Source: Nocardioides baculatus (GTDB lineage: Bacteria > Actinomycetota > Actinomycetes > Propionibacteriales > Nocardioidaceae). From it: DNA of 64,000 nt. The DNA is taken from NCBI RefSeq assembly GCF_016735675.1, contig NZ_JAERSG010000003.1, positions 124,001 through 188,000 on the forward strand, read 5' to 3'. Each line of letters begins with the position of its first letter. Positions within the stretch are counted from its first letter, which is position 1. Of this stretch, positions 55,534-63,541 are shown piece by piece. The notes beneath the pieces are model-generated. The model was not told the origin of the DNA. It did not search any database and saw only the letters and a program-made list of their open reading frames with translations. Position numbers and translations under genes: made by a program.

Positions 55534-57180
55534 ATGCCCGGTCACGACGACGACCTCTCCCCGTGGAACGACGACCCGCTGGTGCGGGCCCTGCGCGGCC
55601 CGGGCACGTCCGACGAGCTGGCCGGCCAGGACGAGTTCCTGGCCGCCTTCCGGGCGGCCCAGCCCACGGCACCGACCCCGATCAGCGCCGGCCGCCTGCG
55701 TCGCGCGGGCCGTCGCCTCGGAGGAGGTGGGTCGGCCGTCGTGGTGGTGCTCGCCCTCGGTGCCGGCGCGGCCGCGGCGGCGTACACCCAGAGCCTGCCC
55801 GACCCCGTCCAGCGCGCGGTCCACGGCGTCCTCGGCCCCGTCGGCGTCCCCGCTCCCGAGCCGACGCGCGAGGAGGCGTCGCGTGAGCGGGGCGCCACTC
55901 CCTCGGCCACGTCCGGTCCGGGTGCCCCGTCGACCGACTCGTCGCCCGGGCTGCCCGTTGAGTCTCCCAGCGACTCACCGTCCAGCATGCCCACGCGGGC
56001 ACCCTCCGAGACGCCCTCCGCGACCCCGACCGAGACGCCCACCGACTCCCCCACGCCCACCCCGACCGAGGCCCCCGCGCCGGTCCCGTCCGCCGTGAGT
56101 CTCGCCGGCAGCAGCCACCGCGCCGGGCCGGACGACCAGGTGCCGATGGTCGGCAACGTGTCCGCGTCCGACACCTCACCCGTCCCCGGCCAGGAGGTCG
56201 CCCTCCAGCAGCGCGTGGCCGGTGCCTGGACCTCCGTCGCGTCGGCGACGAGCGACGAGGCCGGCTCCGTCAGCGTGGCAGCTCCCACCCTCGCGCGTAC
56301 GTCGTCCTTCCGGCTCACCGTCGGCGACCTGACGAGCACGCCGTGGCGGGTCGTCCTGGTGCCCACGCTCGACGTCGTGTCGCGACCCGACAGCGGGTCG
56401 ACCGCGATCGCCGTGAGTGCGCGCGGGGGCCGGCAGGGCGACCGGGTCGAGCTCCTGCGCAGGCGACCCGGCGACGACGTCCTGGTCGCCCGCGCCCGGC
56501 TCGCGGCCGACCTCACGACGACCTTCCGCGTCGCGTCGCCGAACAGGCGGGTCGCGTACGTCGCCCGGCTGCCGCGCACCAGGGCCCACGCCCGTGCCCG
56601 GGACGCAGTAGTGCTCCGACCGCTCACCCCGGTCGCCGTCAGCGCCGCCGTGCCCGACAGCATCCTCGGCCCGCAGGAGTCGGTGACGGTCTCCGGCACC
56701 GTGACCGCCGACGGCGGGATCGTGCTCCCGGACCGCAAGGTCTGGCTGCTCCTGCGCGAGGCCGGGGGCGACTGGCGCCGGGTCGGCTCGGCGACCAGCG
56801 ACGCCTCCGGCTCCGTGGCGATCGCGGTCGGCCCGATCGAGCGCAACGTCGCCGTACGGCTCCGCGTCGGCAGGGTGCGCAGCACGCCCGTTCCGCTCCG
56901 GCTCCAGCCGGAGTGGACGACCTCCGTCGCCACCTCGGACGCCTCGGCCGTCGTCAGCGGTACGGCTCTGGGCGGCAACGCCGGCGACATTGTGCTGTTG
57001 CGGCAGGTGGTCGGCGGCCGGCTGGTGACGGTGCGCCAGGCGACGCTCACGGCCGCCGGGACGGTCAGGTTCGAGGTCCCGGTGCCCGAAGGTCGACGCG
57101 ATCGCTACCGCGTCGTCCTCGAGCGGACGCCCCAGCACCTCCGGACGATCGCCCCGGTCGTGGTGCGGCCCGTCGGCTAG
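55534..57180 (+). CDS. Membrane anti-sigma-like protein with repeat ectodomain
   Basis: A 548-residue single-pass protein downstream of the ECF sigma gene. Residues 1-60 are cytosolic (no HxxxCxxC zinc motif), 68-84 form the only membrane helix, and about 105-185 are a Pro/Thr/Ser-rich stalk (TPTETPTDSPTPTPTEAP). From 186 to the end are about four beta-sandwich repeats like those in the protein at 53552 (VSASDTSPVPGQEVALQQR, VSAAVPDSILGPQESVTVSG). Layout suggests sigma sequestration inside and sensing outside; this role is inferred. Stop 10 bp before the convergent pyrC. Confidence 0.75.
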   Translation: MPGHDDDLSPWNDDPLVRALRGPGTSDELAGQDEFLAAFRAAQPTAPTPISAGRLRRAGRRLGGGGSAVVVVLALGAGAAAAAYTQSLPDPVQRAVHGVLGPVGVPAPEPTREEASRERGATPSATSGPGAPSTDSSPGLPVESPSDSPSSMPTRAPSETPSATPTETPTDSPTPTPTEAPAPVPSAVSLAGSSHRAGPDDQVPMVGNVSASDTSPVPGQEVALQQRVAGAWTSVASATSDEAGSVSVAAPTLARTSSFRLTVGDLTSTPWRVVLVPTLDVVSRPDSGSTAIAVSARGGRQGDRVELLRRRPGDDVLVARARLAADLTTTFRVASPNRRVAYVARLPRTRAHARARDAVVLRPLTPVAVSAAVPDSILGPQESVTVSGTVTADGGIVLPDRKVWLLLREAGGDWRRVGSATSDASGSVAIAVGPIERNVAVRLRVGRVRSTPVPLRLQPEWTTSVATSDASAVVSGTALGGNAGDIVLLRQVVGGRLVTVRQATLTAAGTVRFEVPVPEGRRDRYRVVLERTPQHLRTIAPVVVRPVG

Positions 57181-57190
57181 CCCGACTGCG

Positions 57191-58474
57191 TCAGGTCAGG
57201 TCGCCGTCGCGCACGGTCACCCGACCGGCGTACACGGTGTGGACGACCCGCGAGGTGAGGCCGCGGCCGTGCCACGGGTTGTTGCGCGACAGCGACGCCG
57301 ACGCGTCGCGGTCGACCGTGACGCTCGCGGCCGGGTCCACCAGGACGACGTGGGCGGGCGACCCGGGCGCCAGGGGCCGGCCCTGCTCGGCCAGTCCCGC
57401 GATCCGGGCCGGCGTCACCGACATGACGCGCGCGACGTCGGACCACGACAGGTCCGGGAGCGCCGTCCGTACGACGCCGAGCGCGGTCTCGAGGCCGACC
57501 ATCCCAAAGGCCGCGTCGACGAACGCGTGCTCCTTGTCGTGGCGGGCGTGCGGTGCGTGGTCGGTCGCGACGGCGTCGATCGTGCCGTCGGCCAGGGCGG
57601 CGCGCAGCGCGTCGACGTCCTCCTGCGGGCGCAGCGGCGGGTTGACCTTGAAGGTCGGGTCGTAGCCGGACAGCAGGTCGGTGGTCAGGAGCAGGTGGTG
57701 GGGCGTCACCTCGGCGGTGACATCCCAGTGCCCGTCTTCCTTGGCCTGGGCCTTCGCCCAGCGGAGCACCTCGACCGAACCCGCCGTCGACACGTGGGCG
57801 ACGTGGACGCGCGATCCGGTGTGCCGCGCCAGCATCACGTCGCGGGCCACGATCACCTCCTCGGCGATCCCGGGCCAGCCGGGCAGGCCGAGGCGGCCCG
57901 ACAGCTCGCCCTCGTGGCAGCACGCGGTGGGACCGGCGAGCGACGGGTCCTGGGAGTGCTGGGAGACGACGCCGCCGAACGCCTTGACGTACTCCAGCGC
58001 CCGCCGCATCACGCGGGCGTCGTGGACGCACCTCCCGTCGTCGGAGAAGACGGTCACGCCGGCGCGGGAGCGGTGCATCAGCCCGAGCTCGGCGAGCTCC
58101 TCGCCGCCGAGGCCGCGGGTCACGGCACCCACCGGCTGCACGTGGACGAGCCCAGCCTCGCGGCCCAGCTCCCACACCCGGGTGGCCGCCTCGGCGGTGT
58201 CGGTGACGGGACTCGTGTTGGCCATCGCCAGGATCGCGGTGTAGCCGCCGAGGGCGGCCGCCTGCGAACCGGTCAGCACGGTCTCGGCGTCCTCGCGACC
58301 CGGCTCGCGCAGGTGGGTGTGGAGGTCGACGAGCCCCGGCAGCGCGACCAGGCCGTCGGCGTCGATCGTCTCGGCGCCCGCAGGTGCCTCGTCGACGAGC
58401 CTCCCGGCGTCATCGACGTACAGGTCTCCGGTCCTCTCGCCGAGCAGCGAGGCTCCGGTGATCACGAGCGACAT
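57191..58474 (-). CDS. pyrC: Dihydroorotase
   Basis: Zinc amidohydrolase closing carbamoyl aspartate to dihydroorotate. The 427-residue class I enzyme has DLHTHLREPG with two zinc His and the substrate Arg, an Asp/His second site (VSQHSQDPSL, HVAHVSTAGS) and the final metal Asp in AVATDHAPHARHDKE. ATG overlaps the pyrB stop as TGATG. Confidence 0.96.
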   Translation of the reverse strand: MSLVITGASLLGERTGDLYVDDAGRLVDEAPAGAETIDADGLVALPGLVDLHTHLREPGREDAETVLTGSQAAALGGYTAILAMANTSPVTDTAEAATRVWELGREAGLVHVQPVGAVTRGLGGEELAELGLMHRSRAGVTVFSDDGRCVHDARVMRRALEYVKAFGGVVSQHSQDPSLAGPTACCHEGELSGRLGLPGWPGIAEEVIVARDVMLARHTGSRVHVAHVSTAGSVEVLRWAKAQAKEDGHWDVTAEVTPHHLLLTTDLLSGYDPTFKVNPPLRPQEDVDALRAALADGTIDAVATDHAPHARHDKEHAFVDAAFGMVGLETALGVVRTALPDLSWSDVARVMSVTPARIAGLAEQGRPLAPGSPAHVVLVDPAASVTVDRDASASLSRNNPWHGRGLTSRVVHTVYAGRVTVRDGDLT

Positions 58475-59400
58475 CAGGCTTCCTCTCCTGCGAGCAGGTG
58501 GTAGAGCACGGCCATCCGGATCGCGAGCCCGCTGGAGACCTGCTCCAGCACGACCGACTGGGCCGCGTCGGCGGCGTCGGCGGCGATCTCGAGGCCGCGG
58601 TTCATCGGGCCGGGGTGGCAGATCGGCACGTCGGGCTTGAGCAGCGCCAGCCGGTTGCGGGTCAGGCCGTAGCCGACGGTGTACTCGCGCGGGCTCGGGA
58701 AGAAGGCGCCCGACATCCGCTCGCGCTGGACGCGCAGCATCATCACCGCGTCGGCCTCGGGCAGCACGGCGTCGACGTCGTACGACGTCTCGAAGCCCGC
58801 CGCGGCCGACCACGGGCCGATCCCGCTGGGCATCAACGTCGGCGGCGCGACGACCGTGACGCGGGCGCCGAGCTTGGTCAGGCACTGCACGTTGGAGCGG
58901 AAGACCCGGCTGTGGGTCAGGTCGCCGATGATCGCGACGTGGCGGCCCTCGAGCGAGCCGAGGTGCCGCTGGAGCGTGTAGGCGTCGAGCAGCGCCTGGG
59001 TCGGGTGCTCGTGCATGCCGTCGCCCGCGTTGACGACCGACGCGTCGACCCACTCGCTGACCTGGAGGGCCGCACCGCTGGCGGGGTGTCGGATGACGAG
59101 GCCGTCGACGCCCATCGCGCAGACGGTGAGCACGGTGTCGCGCAGGCTCTCGCCCTTCGACGTGCTGGAGCCCTTGGCGCTGACGTTGATCACGTCGGCG
59201 GAGAGCCACTTGCCGGCGATCTCGAACGACGAGCGCGTGCGCGTGGAGTCCTCGAAGAACATGTTGACGACCGTGCGCCCGCGCAGCGCCGGCAGCTTCT
59301 TGACCTCGCGGCTCTGCACGTCGTGCATGTCGGCGGCGGTCTCGAAGAGCTGGGCGATCTCGTCGGTGGAGAGGTCGTCGATGGAGAGCAGGTGCTTCAC
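58474..59400 (-). CDS. pyrB: Aspartate carbamoyltransferase
   Basis: Condenses carbamoyl phosphate with aspartate. The 308-residue catalytic chain has [13 protein letters not shown] for carbamoyl phosphate, HPTQALLD and PGPMNRG. The GTG start at 59398-59400 overlaps the stop of a 29-codon chimeric ORF as GTGA. Its start region is duplicated 86 bp upstream. Confidence 0.96.
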   Translation of the reverse strand: MKHLLSIDDLSTDEIAQLFETAADMHDVQSREVKKLPALRGRTVVNMFFEDSTRTRSSFEIAGKWLSADVINVSAKGSSTSKGESLRDTVLTVCAMGVDGLVIRHPASGAALQVSEWVDASVVNAGDGMHEHPTQALLDAYTLQRHLGSLEGRHVAIIGDLTHSRVFRSNVQCLTKLGARVTVVAPPTLMPSGIGPWSAAAGFETSYDVDAVLPEADAVMMLRVQRERMSGAFFPSPREYTVGYGLTRNRLALLKPDVPICHPGPMNRGLEIAADAADAAQSVVLEQVSSGLAIRMAVLYHLLAGEEA

Positions 59401-59461
59401 GAGATGGTCACCTCGTCGGTGCCGTCGACCTCGGCGAGGCGCACGCTGACGCGCTCGGCGA
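59388..59461. repeat. 74-bp direct repeat, copy 1 (pyrB side)
   Basis: Identical over 74 bp to 59474-59547, period 86 bp. Holds the first codons of pyrB and a relic of the last 19 or so codons of pyrR. Confidence 0.95.
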
Positions 59462-59486
59462 ATTGGGTTGAGCGCAGGTGCTTCAC
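59397..59486 (-). CDS. 29-codon chimeric ORF between pyrR and pyrB
   Basis: Begins with a copy of the pyrB start (VKHL), continues through a 12-bp spacer (RSTQ) and ends with the pyrR C-terminus ([18 protein letters not shown]...). Its GTG overlaps the pyrR stop as GTGA, and its TGA overlaps the pyrB start as GTGA. Probably translated as a coupling relay; no function in itself is expected. Confidence 0.6.
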   Translation of the reverse strand: MKHLRSTQFAERVSVRLAEVDGTDEVTIS

Positions 59487-59547
59487 GAGATGGTCACCTC
59501 GTCGGTGCCGTCGACCTCGGCGAGGCGCACGCTGACGCGCTCGGCGA
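59474..59547. repeat. 74-bp direct repeat, copy 2 (pyrR side)
   Basis: Second copy; contains the functional end of pyrR and a copy of the first pyrB codons. The 12-bp spacer between the copies is 59462-59473. Confidence 0.95.
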
Positions 59548-60037
59548 GGGCGGAGGGCAGGTTCTTGCCGACGTGGTCGGCGCGGATGGGGAGCTCGCGG
59601 TGGCCGCGGTCGACGAGCACCGCGAGGCGTACGGCGCTGGGCCGGCCGAGGTCGGCGAGCGCGTCGAGGGCGGCGCGGATCGTCCGGCCGGAGAACAGCA
59701 CGTCGTCGACCAGGACGACGACCTTCTTGTCGATCCCCCCGGCCGGCAGCGCGGTCTTGTGCGCGCGGCGGGTGGGCTGCGAGCGGAGGTCGTCGCGGTA
59801 CATCGTCACGTCGAGCTCGCCGACCGCGACGGGCGCGCCCTCGACGGCGGCGATCTTGTCCGCGATCCGGCGCGCCAGCGGCACGCCGCGGGTGTGCAGG
59901 CCGAGCAGCACCAGGTCGGTGGCGCCCTTGTTGCGCTCGAGCAGCTCGTGCGAGATGCGGGTCAACGCCCGGGAGATGTCACGGGCGTCGAGGACGGTGC
60001 GGTCCGACCTCGTCGGGTCGGTGTCAGGGGCAGCCAT
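59483..60037 (-). CDS. pyrR: Pyrimidine operon regulator PyrR / uracil phosphoribosyltransferase
   Basis: UMP-sensing mRNA-binding repressor with phosphoribosyltransferase fold, 184 residues. The PRPP loop is [19 protein letters not shown], and [19 protein letters not shown] and DVTMYRDDL are typical. The frame extends upstream into the leader, but the ATG at 60035-60037 is the usual start, although the ribosome binding site AGGAGG is 12 nt away. Its own leader carries the PyrR-binding element, so it should be autoregulated. Confidence 0.95.
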   Translation of the reverse strand: MAAPDTDPTRSDRTVLDARDISRALTRISHELLERNKGATDLVLLGLHTRGVPLARRIADKIAAVEGAPVAVGELDVTMYRDDLRSQPTRRAHKTALPAGGIDKKVVVLVDDVLFSGRTIRAALDALADLGRPSAVRLAVLVDRGHRELPIRADHVGKNLPSALAERVSVRLAEVDGTDEVTIS

Positions 60038-60048
60038 CTGCTCGCCGG

Positions 60049-60089
60049 ACCTCCTTCTCCGCCTCACGGGACGGCTCGTTAAAGGATGT
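60049..60089 (-). promoter_or_regulatory. PyrR-binding leader of pyrR
   Basis: Differs from the carA leader by a single base over 41 bp. Same loop TCCCGTGAGGC, same CCTT (60085-60082) to AAGG (60056-60053) pairing that hides the ribosome binding site. Confidence 0.8.
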
Positions 60090-60101
60090 CGATCGCCGCA
60101 G

Positions 60102-60107
60102 ACCCTA
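60102..60107 (-). promoter_or_regulatory. -10 box of the pyrR operon
   Basis: TAGGGT on the minus strand, 13 bp upstream of the PyrR element and 65 bp before the pyrR ATG. Confidence 0.6.
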
Positions 60108-60176
60108 GCAGTGGGGCCCGACAGGAGTACGGTCGAAGCGGACGGTACCTTCCGTCTCGCAGGTCAGGAACTGAAC

Positions 60177-60788
60177 ATGGGCATCGGATACGCCACCGCA
60201 TATCGCGCAGGGATCACCCCGTGGGAGAAGGCGGGTCGCGAGGACCAGCCCACGCTCCTGCACCTCCTCGAGCGCGAGGAGCAGGCCCGGTCCGGTCGCG
60301 TACGTCGCGCGATCGACCTCGGCTGCGGCCGCGGGGACAACACCAAGCTGCTGCTCGACCGCGGGTGGGACGCGATGGGTGTCGACAACGTCCGCCAGGC
60401 CGTCGACATCGCGGTCCGCCGCAACGGGCTCGACGACGCCCGGTTCGTCATCGGCGACGTCCGTCACCTCGTGCACTCGGGTGTCGGCACGAACTTCGAC
60501 CTGTTCCTCGACATGGGGTGCTTCCAGAGCCTCGACGACGTGGGCCGCACGCTGATGGCCGGTGGTGTCACCAAGCTCGCCGAGCCCGACGCCACCATCC
60601 TCATCCGCACCGGCGGCGCGCGGGCGTGGCCGGTGAGACCCAAGGACGCCATCCGGCGCGACATCGAGCGCGCCTACCGTGGCTGGGAGGTCGCCCCGCT
60701 CACCGGCGTCGACGCACCGGCCTCGACCACGCCGGCACGGTCGTCCGGCGGCAACCGCGGCGAGTGGTTCCGCCTCACCCGCCCCTGA
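60177..60788 (+). CDS. Class I SAM-dependent methyltransferase
   Basis: A 203-residue small methyltransferase. Motif I is AIDLGCGRGDNTKLL near residue 48, motif II VDNVRQAVDIA, and motif IV FDLFLDMGCF. Substrate unknown; it resembles thiopurine/tellurite-type small methyltransferases. ATG with AGGAA 8 nt upstream; divergent from pyrR. Confidence 0.82.
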   Translation: MGIGYATAYRAGITPWEKAGREDQPTLLHLLEREEQARSGRVRRAIDLGCGRGDNTKLLLDRGWDAMGVDNVRQAVDIAVRRNGLDDARFVIGDVRHLVHSGVGTNFDLFLDMGCFQSLDDVGRTLMAGGVTKLAEPDATILIRTGGARAWPVRPKDAIRRDIERAYRGWEVAPLTGVDAPASTTPARSSGGNRGEWFRLTRP

Positions 60789-60796
60789 CCGGGCGG

Positions 60797-62077
60797 TCAG
60801 CGCTCCAGGATCGCCACGACGCCCTGGCCACCGGCGGCGCAGATCGAGATCAGCGCCCGACCGGAGCCCTTGGCGGCGAGCAGCTTCGCGGCCACCGGGA
60901 CGATCCGGCCGCCGGTCGCCGCGAACGGGTGCGCCGCGGCGAGCGAGGAGCCGTTGACGTTGAGCTTGTCACGGTCGATCGCGCCGAGCGGTCCCTCGAG
61001 GCCGAGGCGCTCCTGGCAGAACACCGGGTCCTCCCACGCGGCGAGCGTCGAGAGCACCTGGGAGGCGAAGGCCTCGTGGATCTCGTAGTAGTCGAAGTCC
61101 TGGAGCGTCAGGCCGTTGCGCTCCAGCATCCGCGGCACGGCGTACGCCGGTGCCATCAGCAGGCCCTCGTGGCCGTTGACGTAGTCGACCGCGGCGGTCT
61201 CGGCGTCGACGAGGTGGGCGAGCACCGGCAGGCCGCGCTCTGCGGCCCACTCGTCGCTCGAGAGCAGCACGGCGGAGGCGCCGTCGGACAGCGGCGTGCT
61301 GTTGCCGGCGGTCATCGTGGCCGCCGCACCCTTGCCGAAGACCGGCTTGAGGGTCGCGAGCTTCTCGACCGAGGAGTCGGGGCGCATGTTGTTGTCGCGC
61401 TCGACGCCACGGAAGGGCGTGATGAGGTCGTCCTGGAACCCCTCCTCGTAGGAACGCGCGAGGTTGTGGTGCGACCGGGCCGCGAGCTCGTCCTGGGCCT
61501 CGCGGCTGATCCGCCACTCGACCGCGGTCAGGGCCGCGTGCTCCCCCATCGACAGGCGCGTGCGCGGCTCGCCGTTCTGGGGGATGTCGAGGCCGATGTC
61601 GCCGGGCCGGATCGCGCCGAGCGCCTTGAGCCGGCTGGCGGTGTCCTTGGCGGAGTTGACCCTCATCAGCTTCTTGCGGAGCTTGTCGCTGATCGCCACC
61701 GGCGCGTCCGACGTGGTGTCCGTGCCGCCGGCGACGCCCGCGTCGATCACGCCGAGGGCGATCTTGTTGGCGACCTGGATGGCCGCCTGGAGGCCGGTGC
61801 CGCAGGCCTGCTGGATGTCGGTGGCCGGGGTCTCGGGCGCGAGCTTGGATCCCAGCACCGACTCGCGGGTCAGGTTGAAGTCGCGCGAGTGCTTGAGGAC
61901 GGCACCGGCGACGACCTCGCCGAGGGCCTCGCCCTGCAGGTCGAAGCGGTCCACCAGCCCGTCGATCGCGGCGGTGAGCATCTCCTGGTTGGACACTCCG
62001 GCGTAGACCGTGTTGGAGCGGGCGAACGGGATGCGGTTGCCGCCGACGACGGCGACGGGGCGAGTGGTCTTCTGCAT
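60797..62077 (-). CDS. Acetyl-CoA C-acetyltransferase (thiolase), FadA2-like
   Basis: Thiolase of 426 residues. The nucleophilic cysteine is in QQACGTGLQAA near 91, with the HEAFASQVL and AAHPFAATGGR motifs and the second catalytic cysteine in SICAAGGQGV. It is divergent from the fabG4-like gene, the same grouping as Mycobacterium tuberculosis fadA2-fabG4-htdX. The ATG has both an AAGGAT box and AGGA upstream, so leaderless or not is undecided. Confidence 0.92.
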   Translation of the reverse strand: MQKTTRPVAVVGGNRIPFARSNTVYAGVSNQEMLTAAIDGLVDRFDLQGEALGEVVAGAVLKHSRDFNLTRESVLGSKLAPETPATDIQQACGTGLQAAIQVANKIALGVIDAGVAGGTDTTSDAPVAISDKLRKKLMRVNSAKDTASRLKALGAIRPGDIGLDIPQNGEPRTRLSMGEHAALTAVEWRISREAQDELAARSHHNLARSYEEGFQDDLITPFRGVERDNNMRPDSSVEKLATLKPVFGKGAAATMTAGNSTPLSDGASAVLLSSDEWAAERGLPVLAHLVDAETAAVDYVNGHEGLLMAPAYAVPRMLERNGLTLQDFDYYEIHEAFASQVLSTLAAWEDPVFCQERLGLEGPLGAIDRDKLNVNGSSLAAAHPFAATGGRIVPVAAKLLAAKGSGRALISICAAGGQGVVAILER

Positions 62078-62206
62078 GTTCCTATCCTTGCCTGACAGGT
62101 GCCGCTCGCCAACGGTGTGAGGGGCACGTCACGAAATGTGGACTCCGAGTGTCACAGCCAGTTACATGATGTCGAACGATCCCGCACCCGCAGAGGAAAG
62201 TCATCC
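62078..62206. promoter_or_regulatory. Divergent fadA2/fabG4 regulatory region
   Basis: 129 bp. Contains the imperfect palindrome TGTGGACTCCGAGTGTCACA at 62137-62156, whose reverse strand includes GACACTCGGA, also seen upstream of metH and priA, and a fabG4 ribosome binding site GAGGAAAG. Confidence 0.4.
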
Positions 62207-63541
62207 ATGAGCGACCGCTACCAGGGCTTCGTGTCCACCCCGATCGGCCAGCTGTTCGTCAAGAACCTCGGCCTGCCCAACCCGACGGAGCTCGAGCGCT
62301 GGAGCGACGGCGCCCCGCTGGTCGACGGCGTGGTCGTGCTCGGCGGCGACGGCCGACTGGCCGAGGTCCTCCCGACCACGCTCGACGGCCTCGGCATCGC
62401 CTCGACCGGAGAGCTCGAGGAGGGCGCCCGCGCCAAGGCCCTCGTCTTCGACGCCACCGGCATCACCGACACCGCCGGCCTGGTCGCGCTCCAGGAGTTC
62501 TTCACCCCGCTCATGCGCCGGCTCGAGACCTGCCCGCGCGTCGTCGTGCTCGGCACGCCGCCGGAGACCCTGACCGGCTCGGAGCGGATCGCGCAGCGCG
62601 CCCTCGAGGGCTTCACCCGCTCGCTCGGCAAGGAGATCGGCCGCGGCGGTGCCGTCCAGCTGGTGTACGTCGCCCCTGCCGCCGACGGTGCGACCAGCTC
62701 GACGCTCGCCTTCCTGCTGTCCCCCAAGTCGGCCTACGTCTCGGGCCAGGTCGTCCGCATCGGCGCGCACGGCCCGACGGCCACCGACCAGGTCGATGAC
62801 TGGACCCGGCCGCTGGCGGGGAAGGTCGCCCTCGTGACCGGCGCCAGCCGGGGCATCGGCGAGGAGATCGCCCGGGTGCTGCACCGCGACGGCGCCACGG
62901 TCGTCGGCGTCGACGTCCCCCAGGCCGCCAGCGAGCTCCAGACCCTGATGACCGAGCTCGACGGCGACCACCTCGTCCTCGACATCACGGCCAAGGACGC
63001 GCCGCAGCGGATCGCGCACCACCTGCGCGAGCACCACGGCGGCGTCGACGTGGTGGTCCACAACGCCGGCATCACCCGCGACAAGAAGCTCGCCAACATG
63101 GCCGAGGACCGCTGGAGCAGCGTGATCGCGGTCAACCTCACCGCACCCGAGCTGATCACCCGCGAGCTGCTGGACTCCGGCGTCATCAACGCCGGCGGCC
63201 GCATCGTCGGCGTCGCCTCGATCGCCGGCATCGCGGGCAACGTCGGCCAGACCAACTACGCGACCTCCAAGGCCGGCGTCATCGGCTTCGTCGAGAGCCT
63301 GCGCGACGAGCTCGACAACGGCATCACGGTCAACGCCGTCGCGCCCGGCTTCATCATCACGCAGATGACGGCGGCCGTGCCGTTCGCGACCCGCGAGGTC
63401 GGGCAGCGCCTCAACGCGATGTCCCAGGGCGGGCTGCCCGTCGACGTCGCCGAGACCATCGCCTGGTTCGCCAGCACCGGCTCCGGCGCCGTCAACGGCA
63501 ACGTGGTCCGCGTCTGCGGCCAGATGATGCTGGGCGCCTGA
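62207..63541 (+). CDS. High-molecular-weight 3-oxoacyl-ACP/CoA reductase, FabG4-like
   Basis: A 444-residue SDR with an N-terminal, catalytically empty flavodoxin-like domain (1-205) and a C-terminal reductase domain: TGASRGIGEEIAR for NAD(H), NAGITRDK, SIAGIAGNVGQTNYATSKAG with the Ser-Tyr-Lys triad. Size and two-domain layout match HMwFabG4. RBS GAGGAAAG lies upstream. The stop overlaps the next ATG as TGATG. Confidence 0.92.
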   Translation: MSDRYQGFVSTPIGQLFVKNLGLPNPTELERWSDGAPLVDGVVVLGGDGRLAEVLPTTLDGLGIASTGELEEGARAKALVFDATGITDTAGLVALQEFFTPLMRRLETCPRVVVLGTPPETLTGSERIAQRALEGFTRSLGKEIGRGGAVQLVYVAPAADGATSSTLAFLLSPKSAYVSGQVVRIGAHGPTATDQVDDWTRPLAGKVALVTGASRGIGEEIARVLHRDGATVVGVDVPQAASELQTLMTELDGDHLVLDITAKDAPQRIAHHLREHHGGVDVVVHNAGITRDKKLANMAEDRWSSVIAVNLTAPELITRELLDSGVINAGGRIVGVASIAGIAGNVGQTNYATSKAGVIGFVESLRDELDNGITVNAVAPGFIITQMTAAVPFATREVGQRLNAMSQGGLPVDVAETIAWFASTGSGAVNGNVVRVCGQMMLGA

